In this document: piece after piece, positions 33,703 to 38,668 of the stretch | How the letters are laid out: each line of letters opens with the position of its first letter | Position numbering within the stretch: the stretch's first letter is position 1 | From: JBFMGS01 sp040752635 | Lineage (GTDB): Bacteria; Bacillota; SHA-98; UBA4971 | NCBI GenBank assembly: GCA_040752635.1 | Contig: JBFMGS010000018.1 | Span: 1-38,668, forward strand | Direction of reading: 5' to 3' | DNA: 38,668 nucleotides | Program-made: the position numbers and the translations under genes | The notes under the pieces: model-generated | Database searches by the model: none | Told to the model about the DNA's origin: nothing | The model's input: the letters and a program-made list of their open reading frames with translations, nothing else

Positions 33703-34842
33703 ATGGCAGAGAAGACAGTCGTGATGGGCCCCGGTAAACTTGCCCGCGCTCCGCGGTGGAGCCTTGCAGGATTCTTGAGCCGCAGCTCAGTGCCGCTGTT
33801 CTTCGCGGCGCTATGCGTGGTAGGTATGATCGCCGCCAGGCTGGACGTCAACTTTCTTGCGCGCGAACTCATCATCCGCCTGGGGCGGAACTCGTTCCTC
33901 GTCCTGTCTCTCCTGATCCCGGTCACGGCCGGCCTGGGCCTGAACTTCGGGATCGTGATAGGCGCGATGGCTGGACAGGCTGCTCTCGTCATCATCACCC
34001 ACTATAAGATGACAGGGCTCCCGGGATTCCTGCTAGCTGCGGTAATCGCGGCTCCGCTGGGTATCCTGTTCGGCTGGCTTACCGGGATGGTGCTCAACCG
34101 GGCCAAGGGGCGTGAGATGGTCACCAGCTTGATTCTGGGTTTCTTCGCCAACGGCCTGTATCAGCTCGTGTTCCTCGTGCTGGTGGGAACGTTGATTCCC
34201 ATGAGAAACCCGGTGATGATGCTCCCCAGCGGTATCGGTCTCCGCAATACGGTGGACCTCATCGAAGTCTCCTACGCGCTTGACCGAGCGCTCGACAGAG
34301 TGTGGAACGGCATGATCAGCTTCCAGGTCGGTGGGTTCCAGGTCGGGCCCTGGAGAGTCCCCGTGATGACCCTACTGGTCGTTGCCGCCCTGTGCGTCGC
34401 CCTCTCATTTCTGGCCCGCACCAGGCTGGGGCAGCAGATGCGGGCGGTCGGCCAGGACATGCACATTGCCGAGGTGGCCGGGATAAACGTCAACAGGGTA
34501 CGGATAGTCGCGATCATCATCTCCACGGTCCTGGCCGCGTGGGGCCAATTAATCTTCCTTCAGAACATTGGGACTCTGAACACTTACAATAGTCACGAAC
34601 AGGTGGGTATGTTCTCCATCGCGGCGCTTTTGGTCGGTGGCGCCACCACGCGTCGCGCAACCATCTGGAACGCGCTCGTGGGCGTCCTGTTGTTCCACAC
34701 GCTCTTCGTCGTGTCGCCGCTGGCTGGCCAGGCGATAGTGGGCATTCCCCAGGTTGGCGAGTACTTCAGAGTCTTTGTTGCCTACGGTGTTATCGCTGTC
34801 GCACTGGCGCTGCACGCGTGGCAGAGTAAGATCAAGAAGTAG
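33703..34842 (+). CDS. ABC transporter permease 2 (RbsC/BPD_transp_2 family)
   Basis: A 379-residue inner-membrane protein, homologous in layout to the preceding permease. It shows LSLLIPVTAGLGLNFGIVIG, the contact region GQQMRAVGQDMHIAEVAGIN and FSIAALLVGGATTRRATIWN, and about eight to ten helices. ATG 33703 follows a GGAAGGAGG-type site and starts two codons after the permease 1 stop. A terminator-like hairpin 45 bases downstream ends the operon. Confidence 0.93.
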   Translation: MAEKTVVMGPGKLARAPRWSLAGFLSRSSVPLFFAALCVVGMIAARLDVNFLARELIIRLGRNSFLVLSLLIPVTAGLGLNFGIVIGAMAGQAALVIITHYKMTGLPGFLLAAVIAAPLGILFGWLTGMVLNRAKGREMVTSLILGFFANGLYQLVFLVLVGTLIPMRNPVMMLPSGIGLRNTVDLIEVSYALDRALDRVWNGMISFQVGGFQVGPWRVPVMTLLVVAALCVALSFLARTRLGQQMRAVGQDMHIAEVAGINVNRVRIVAIIISTVLAAWGQLIFLQNIGTLNTYNSHEQVGMFSIAALLVGGATTRRATIWNALVGVLLFHTLFVVSPLAGQAIVGIPQVGEYFRVFVAYGVIAVALALHAWQSKIKK

Positions 34843-34886
34843 CCTGGCTCCTCGCACGCAGCTGCAGCCGGCATCATAGAACGATT

Positions 34887-34913
34887 AAGGCGGCGAGGGG
34901 TTCTTGCCGCCTT
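34887..34913. terminator. Hairpin ending the transporter operon (possibly bidirectional)
   Basis: AAGGCGGC (34887-34894) and GCCGCCTT (34906-34913) with an 11-base loop containing GGGG and TTCTT. It lies between convergent genes, so it may serve both strands; T-runs are short. Confidence 0.6.
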
Positions 34914-34917
34914 CCGA

Positions 34918-35364
34918 TTACAGGTGCCCTCCCCTGCGGACTGCTGAGGCCCTCACGAGCCTTGCTGCAAGGAACACGTAGGGAGCCATAGAGTGAGAGG
35001 CCTTCCCTTCATCAAAGCCATGGTCTGAAGTAACGTAGATGCGAGTGCGTTCATACACACCCAGTTCCCTTGACTTCGCCACTATCCGCCCCAGCCACTC
35101 GTCTGCCGCAACGATGGCGCTGGAATACTCATGGGAGTTCTCACCATACTTGTGGCCTGCATGGTCGGGGTCTGAGAAGTGGAAAAAGGCGAAGAAGCGT
35201 TGACTGCCATAGCGGTCCAGGCTTTCCAGGGCGAGCTTGCCGACTTCATCGGCAACCCTACCCAAAGCTGGGAGCATTTCTGAACCCCCGCTTAGATGAA
35301 AGCATACGTTATTCCCCATTCCCCTTGCGTCCAGATTCGCCCACCGCGGATCCGTCCGGTTCAC
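34918..35364 (-). pseudogene. Alkaline-phosphatase-superfamily hydrolase, N-terminally truncated
   Basis: The 148-residue frame matches only the C-terminal part of type I phosphodiesterase/alkaline-phosphatase-superfamily proteins: FFAFFHFSDPDHAGHKYGEN and IYVTSDHGFDEGKASHSMAP carry the Asp/His metal ligands (DPDHAGH, SDHGF). The N-terminal half with the remaining metal ligands and the nucleophile is missing, because the frame is closed by a stop inside the end of the aminotransferase gene. GTG 35364 has no ribosome site. I read it as a remnant left after a deletion that brought it next to the aminotransferase; an active protein is unlikely. Confidence 0.7.
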
Positions 35365-35371
35365 AGCCGAA

Positions 35372-35971
35372 TTATGCTTCGTCCGTGAGAGTGCGCACGG
35401 CCCTCACCAAAGTCTCCACTTCCTCCTCGGTGTTGAAGAAATGGATGGACACGCGGATGGCTCGAGGCCACGGTATCGACCGGCTCACGATCTTCCACCT
35501 CTCGAAGAGGATTTCGACGGCGTTCTCCGGCTCCAACCGTGCTATAGCGAAGGCGACAAGCCCGGCAGATTTCTCCGGTTGAACCGGGGTGAACAGCAAC
35601 ACGCCCGGAATCCTCGAGAGTTCGCCCTTGAGGTACCCGCATAGCGATGCGATCCTCGCCTCGATCTCACGCATCCCGATGCTGGCAATGAAGTCCACAG
35701 CCTCGCCCAGTGCTACGAAGGTGGATGCGTTGATTGATGCGAGCTCGAACCGGGCGGCGTCTGGCTTCAGTCTGTAGTCCTCCCAGATACCTCGGGACTC
35801 AGTAGATGCCCAGGCCACGCCGCGAAGCGCAAGCTCTTCAAGCCGGCCAAGCCGACAATAGAAGGCCCCTGTCCCCTCCGGCCCGAGAAGCCACTTTTGA
35901 CCTGGCAGCGCGTAGAAATCACATCCGATGTCGTTCACGTCTACGCGGATTGCCCCTGCTGCCTGCGCGCC
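35372..35971 (-). pseudogene. Class V aminotransferase, C-terminal portion cut by an assembly gap
   Basis: About 199 residues of a PLP-dependent class V aminotransferase (cysteine-desulfurase/NifS-like fold). GAQAAGAIRVDVNDIGCDFY is followed by ALPGQKWLLGPEGTG, whose Lys should bind PLP, then the small C-terminal domain to LVRAVRTLTDEA. The frame enters the N gap at 35971. If the gap is collapsed (see the 127-bp repeats), it continues as RRWAIPFLVDGAQ to a stop near 36227, so about the first 180 residues are missing and are replaced by an unrelated Dam-like fragment. Either the gene is truncated, or the right contig is not its true neighbour. Confidence 0.75.
35845..35971. repeat. Left copy of an exact 127-bp duplication flanking the N gap
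   Basis: Bases 35845-35971 are identical to 36072-36198 over their full length, and each ends exactly at the N run. A 127-base identity touching a 100-N spacer is what a de Bruijn assembler using k=127 leaves when adjacent contigs are scaffolded without merging their overlap. Confidence 0.95.
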
Positions 35972-36071
35972 NNNNNNNNNNNNNNNNNNNNNNNNNNNNN
36001 NNNNNNNNNNNNNNNNNNNNNNNNNNNNNNNNNNNNNNNNNNNNNNNNNNNNNNNNNNNNNNNNNNNNNNN
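35972..36071. other. Assembly gap of 100 N
   Basis: Exactly one hundred unknown bases, a conventional placeholder length. Given the flanking identity, the true gap is probably minus 127 bases (an overlap), not 100. Confidence 0.97.
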
Positions 36072-36198
36072 GGCCAAGCCGACAATAGAAGGCCCCTGTC
36101 CCCTCCGGCCCGAGAAGCCACTTTTGACCTGGCAGCGCGTAGAAATCACATCCGATGTCGTTCACGTCTACGCGGATTGCCCCTGCTGCCTGCGCGCC
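36072..36198. repeat. Right copy of the 127-bp duplication
   Basis: Same sequence as 35845-35971. It encodes the aminotransferase segment around GQKWLLGPEGTG on the minus strand. It should not be annotated as a second gene. Confidence 0.95.
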
Positions 36199-36280
36199 AT
36201 CGACCAGGAACGGTATCGCCCACCTGCGTTATGCTGATGTTGGCGAGTAACGTGGTTTTATCGCGTTCAACGATCCGTCT

Positions 36281-36420
36281 GACGCTGTATAGCCCACTGT
36301 AACAGGTCTTGTTCAAGTAGATAAACCTCGAGGCTCTCTCTACTGCGTCGAGATCCTGCGGGTCCAACGCACGGATATGGGTGGTTTGACGGTATAGGTT
36401 TCCGCGCCATTCTGAGGACT
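36281..36420 (-). pseudogene. Fragment of a Dam-type N6-adenine DNA methylase
   Basis: On the minus strand a short frame reads IRALDPQDLDAVERAS, RFIYLNKTCYSGLYSV. The F-I-Y-L-N-K/R-T-C-x-(S/N)-G-L-(Y/W) block is characteristic of D12-class (Dam) adenine methylases. The frame is closed upstream by TGA at 36424-36422, and the expected continuation after GLY (GxFNVPxG) is missing, so only about 45 internal residues survive, without the SAM-binding FxGxG or the catalytic DPPY. Non-functional remnant. Confidence 0.6.
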
Positions 36421-36587
36421 CTCAGTAAGAGAAGGAATGGATCGTCCTATGGCGAAATCTCTTGAGTCAAGTCAGGTTATGTTAGTGCCCGTTATCAGGA
36501 TCTGTCGTCCAGCACAGGGCTCCTACGCTGGACGTTATGATTGGGGACATATCCTCCTCCCTCGGGAGTCGGAGTTCCGTTCGACCC

Positions 36588-36616
36588 TTTACTGCACTAG
36601 ATGGCGCAGGTATGAG
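36588..36616 (+). promoter_or_regulatory. Possible promoter of the Spo0E-MEDS gene
   Basis: TTTACT (36588-36593), 17 bases, TATGAG (36611-36616); each box matches four of six consensus bases. It lies 50 bases before the gene. The rest of 36428-36665 shows nothing else that I can interpret. Confidence 0.35.
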
Positions 36617-36665
36617 AGCTTGTATACAGGATGCGTTCAGGTAGGCGGGAGGAGAGGAACACCAG

Positions 36666-37502
36666 ATGAAAAACCCGGTGCTTGATCAACTTGCCCAACA
36701 GATTGAAGAACTTCGTCAGGAACTCAATCATGCCGTCCAGACAAATCGCGAGAGTCTCCACACTCTGAAGGTCCAAGCGTTAAGCGCAAGGCTCGATGCG
36801 ATAATCGCGGAATTCTTGGACCATAGAAAGAAGCCTAGTAGCGATCACTCTTTGGTTCCGCGGCAGTCTTGCGAGAGTGCCGTAGAAAGATATCCGGGGC
36901 CGAAGAGGTCGGAGCGGGCCGGGATACAAGACGAGTTTAGAAGATCGGGAGTAAACGCGATGAATGTCCTCCCTTGGGGCACGCACCTCTGTCAGTTTTA
37001 CCAGGGCAGACAAGACCTGATCGACATTCTCGTCCCCTACTTCAGGGCAGGGTTAGAACACAATGAATTCTGTCTCTGGGTTACCTGCGAACCCCTCGAC
37101 CAAGACGAAGCTGCGGAAGCAATGACAAGGGCTATGCCAGGCTTTCACATGTACTTGGAAAAGGGACAGATAGAGATCCTCCCCTGTTCAGGATGGTATT
37201 TCGGAGACGGCGCGTTTAGCCCACAGGGAGTTCTCGACGCCTGGGCTGGTAAACTCAATCAAGCCTTAGCTAAAGGATATGACGGCATGAGGGCATCGGG
37301 GAATGCAGCCTGGCTTGAACCAAAGGATTGGAAAGGATTCATGGAGTATGAGAATCTGATAAACAACGTAATCCGCAGGTACCGAGTAATGGCCATTTGC
37401 AGCTATCCCATCGATAAGTGCGGGCCACGCCACACTATGGACGTGCTCCGAAACCATCAACTTGCCCTCATTAAGGAGACGGGTGGATGGCAGCTTGTTT
37501 AA
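36666..37502 (+). CDS. Spo0E-like domain fused to a MEDS domain
   Basis: A 278-residue cytoplasmic protein. Residues about 8-52 look like a Spo0E-type aspartyl-phosphate phosphatase: two helices with IEELRQEL and ALSARLDAIIAEF, matching the S-x-x-L-D core (S40, L43, D44). A variable linker (about 53-98) follows. Residues about 100-278 form a MEDS (DcmR sensory) domain, with GTHLCQFYQGRQDLIDILVP, then YFRAGLEHNEFCLWVT and a C-terminal AICSYPIDKCG. Spo0E proteins dephosphorylate Spo0A-P; MEDS domains are thought to sense small ligands. The fusion suggests ligand control of a phosphorelay. GGGAGGAGAGG precedes the ATG. GC content looks lower than in the main cluster. Confidence 0.82.
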   Translation: MKNPVLDQLAQQIEELRQELNHAVQTNRESLHTLKVQALSARLDAIIAEFLDHRKKPSSDHSLVPRQSCESAVERYPGPKRSERAGIQDEFRRSGVNAMNVLPWGTHLCQFYQGRQDLIDILVPYFRAGLEHNEFCLWVTCEPLDQDEAAEAMTRAMPGFHMYLEKGQIEILPCSGWYFGDGAFSPQGVLDAWAGKLNQALAKGYDGMRASGNAAWLEPKDWKGFMEYENLINNVIRRYRVMAICSYPIDKCGPRHTMDVLRNHQLALIKETGGWQLV

Positions 37503-37770
37503 AGCCTCGAGTCACATAGAACGTGCCTCCTCGATGCGAGTTGAAACTGGTCCTCAGCGGAAAGAAGCCCATACAACCGCAAGCCCGGGGGTAGCCATGA
37601 AGGTCTAGCTTCGTCTCAGGACAAGTCAGTTCGGGGGCGGGCCCGGGTGGGGGTAGGAATGCTAAAAGGGGAGTGTTCAGGATGACGTGAGGCCTCGTGC
37701 AAGCATCGGAAGACTGCCGTTTCTGTGATTCATGCAAATGGTGCGGAGCCTGGCGTGGAGGAGGAGGCAG
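37503..37770. other. Gap after the Spo0E-MEDS gene
   Basis: I see no gene, clear promoter or terminator in these 268 bases. A G-rich stretch (37630-37660, with GGGGGCGGGCCCGGGTGGGGG) is the only striking feature. Confidence 0.3.
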
Positions 37771-38016
37771 TTGAGACTCGAAAGCATCAAAGGCATAATG
37801 ATAGCAAGAATAGTGCTTGACGAACTTGATGCTCGGCTAGTCGAGGAAGGAGACGTCGCCAGACTCGTTGAAAGAGCTGTCGCTGAGCTTTCTTCGGCGA
37901 TTCATCCATGCCTGATAGAGCGCCCCATGATAAGCGTGGCAGGTAATGTCTTGGAGATGGTCTTTGCAATACCCCCGAAAACATGCAAAAGGAATGTCGC
38001 TGGTCGCCGTAACTGA
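37771..38016 (+). CDS. Small hypothetical protein
   Basis: I do not recognise this 81-residue protein. The start is TTG 37771 because a GGAGGAGGAGG ribosome site lies just upstream; ATG codons at 37732 and 37741 in the same frame lack one. The protein looks like two helices (IKGIMIARIVLDELDARLVE, then VARLVERAVAELSSAI) followed by a beta strand (MISVAGNVLEMVFAIP) and a basic tail. No membrane segment or cysteine motif is seen. It may be co-transcribed with the Spo0E-MEDS gene, but the 268-base gap makes that uncertain. Confidence 0.5.
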   Translation: MRLESIKGIMIARIVLDELDARLVEEGDVARLVERAVAELSSAIHPCLIERPMISVAGNVLEMVFAIPPKTCKRNVAGRRN

Positions 38017-38112
38017 TGGGATGCTTTTCTGCCCATGTCACTGCGCGAAGTCACCTGCCTGTGTTGTTGCCTGGCATAGTGTCGTGTGTCTTGACTACCT
38101 CGACATTTTGAC

Positions 38113-38277
38113 TTGCTGGAGCTTTTGAACATTGAAGCTCGATATCCAACCCATTCGGAGTTGGTGTTATGGGTCTTCAGGCCCAAGCAACAGCCTTACG
38201 ACGAGCAGGCTGCAACGAAGAGCGAGGACGCGATCGAGAAAGTGAGAGAGCTGTCCGCCAGGACTGACAGGAATTGA
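38113..38277 (+). pseudogene. Possible C-terminal remnant of a HEPN-domain protein
   Basis: A 54-residue frame from TTG 38113 reads LLELLNIEARYPTHSE, then PYDEQAATKSEDAIEKVREL. An ARYP turn followed by a polar loop and an A-A..A-x-x-A-I-E-K-V helix resembles the end of HEPN domains, which are often toxin components. The frame is closed by TGA just upstream, has no ribosome site, and the RxxxxH active site is absent, so at best it is a fragment. The neighbouring bases 38017-38112 hold nothing recognisable. Confidence 0.3.
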
Positions 38278-38330
38278 CATGGCACCGATCCGGCACCGGT
38301 CATCTGCGCATATCACGGCACCGGTACACG

Positions 38331-38356
38331 AAGCGCCGCAAACCCTTGCGGCGCTT
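38331..38356. terminator. Hairpin downstream of tRNA-Thr
   Basis: AAGCGCCGCAA (38331-38341) and TTGCGGCGCTT (38346-38356), 11 perfect pairs with a four-base loop, ten bases beyond the tRNA 3' end on the minus strand. It probably ends the tRNA transcript, although no T-run follows. Confidence 0.65.
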
Positions 38357-38365
38357 GAAAAATCA

Positions 38366-38440
38366 TGGAGCCGGCGATGGGACTCGAACCCGCAACCTGC
38401 GCATTACGAATGCGCTGCTCTACCATTGAGCTACGCCGGC
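38366..38440 (-). tRNA. tRNA-Thr (anticodon CGT)
   Basis: On the minus strand the cloverleaf is complete: acceptor GCCGGCG/CGCCGGC, D arm GCTC...GAGC, anticodon arm GCGCA-TTCGTAA-TGCGC (anticodon CGT, reading ACG), variable AGGTT, T loop TTCGAGT, discriminator T and encoded CCA (38366-38368). The T stem GCGGG/CCCAT has one C-A mismatch and one G-T pair, which is unusual. It decodes a threonine codon used in GC-rich genomes. Confidence 0.93.
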
Positions 38441-38588
38441 ACCACTGAAACTCAGGTCTACCTATTCGGTTTGGCCCCCGAACTCGCGTTACGCCAGCCT
38501 TGCGTCACAGTGCGCGGCCAGCGCCTGGAGAGAAAGCTCTTTATCCAGGGCCGCTGTTCCTTGAGAGGTTAACACAAACATCGGCCCA

Positions 38589-38630
38589 AGCAGCCGGACC
38601 GCACTCAGAGTATAGCACAGGCCGGCTGCT
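38589..38630. repeat. Inverted repeat overlapping the promoter
   Basis: AGCAGCCGG (38589-38597) and CCGGCTGCT (38622-38630), nine-base perfect arms, 24 bases apart, bracketing the -10 box and the start region of the minus-strand promoter. It could be an operator or cause a hairpin at the transcript start. Confidence 0.5.
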
Positions 38631-38637
38631 ATGTAAA
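38609..38637 (-). promoter_or_regulatory. Strong sigma-70-type promoter reading toward tRNA-Thr
   Basis: On the minus strand TTTACA (38637-38632), 17 bases, TATACT (38614-38609); each box matches five of six consensus bases. The tRNA begins about 160 bases downstream, leaving a long leader without a recognisable gene. Confidence 0.7.
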
Positions 38638-38644
38638 GATCCCT

Positions 38645-38668
38645 CCGTCGCGCCGTCGCGCCGTCGCG
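38645..38668. repeat. Three tandem copies of CCGTCGCG at the window edge
   Basis: The last 24 bases are three exact copies of an 8-base unit. The array may continue beyond the window or reflect a repeat that stopped the assembly. Confidence 0.85.

Noticed and set aside
36146..36367. A 73-residue gene on the right contig joining Dam-like and aminotransferase-region sequence
   Set aside because: The frame mixes a Dam fragment with out-of-frame aminotransferase sequence; it starts at an internal TTG and has no ribosome site, so it is a chance junction.
34918..38280. A mobile element or toxin-antitoxin island as the cause of the broken genes
   Set aside because: No transposase, integrase, terminal inverted repeats or target duplication is visible, and the HEPN-like piece is too short to claim a system.
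38281..38330. Repeated GGCACCG(G) units as a possible CRISPR or integrase attachment site near tRNA-Thr
   Set aside because: The units are 7-8 bases, irregularly spaced and not flanked by cas or integrase genes; no copy of the tRNA 3' end is found elsewhere in the window.

Overview
The window is about 38.7 kb of fairly GC-rich bacterial DNA (roughly 58-60% by eye, not computed). Its gene content points to a diderm, probably spore-forming member of the Bacillota. FlgH and FlgI (the L- and P-ring proteins of an outer-membrane flagellum) sit beside Bacillota-type features: CheC, a FlgM-FlgN-FlgK-FlgL order, an FMN-riboswitch RibU transporter and a Spo0E-like domain. A Limnochordia-like or similar diderm clostridial lineage would fit, but I cannot assign the taxon from the sequence alone.

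Layout. (1) 1-13752, minus strand: a flagellar/chemotaxis cluster in transcription order flgF, flgG, flgA, flgH, flgI, flgJ, flgM, flgN, flgK, flgL, cheA, cheC, cheY, cheB, cheR (cheR runs off the left edge). A near-consensus sigma-28 promoter lies directly before flgM and divides the cluster into an early rod/ring half and a late hook-junction/chemotaxis half. (2) 14203-16507, minus: murD-folD, overlapping. (3) 16608-21088, plus: a tryptophan-rich hypothetical gene, then an envelope-stress module: ECF sigma factor, zinc-binding anti-sigma factor, RseB/MucB-like sensor and HtrA/DegP protease, with an ECF-type promoter before the sigma gene. (4) 21425-24641, plus: hutH, an FMN riboswitch with ribU, and a zinc-ribbon/DUF1232 membrane protein. 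(5) 24713-27994, minus: a very large MalT-like ATPase/TPR/BTAD regulator, divergent from (6) 28334-34842, plus: two tandem DUF3798 periplasmic binding proteins (about 82% identical by hand count), a double-domain ABC ATPase and two RbsC-type permeases, forming an importer of unknown substrate.

(7) 34918-38668: a decayed or poorly assembled end. It holds an N-terminally truncated alkaline-phosphatase-superfamily fragment, a truncated class V aminotransferase, a 100-N gap flanked by an exact 127-bp duplication (an assembly join), a Dam-like methylase fragment, an intact Spo0E-MEDS fusion gene, a small unknown gene, a possible HEPN remnant and a tRNA-Thr(CGT) with a strong sigma-70-type promoter. 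Because the N gap is an assembly artefact, linkage of 36072-38668 to the rest is not secure.

The most interesting parts are the DUF3798 transporter with duplicated binding proteins and its divergent BTAD regulator, the rpoE/rseA/rseB/degP-like module in a Bacillota-type background, the Spo0E-MEDS fusion, and the FMN riboswitch with an extra hairpin in P2.
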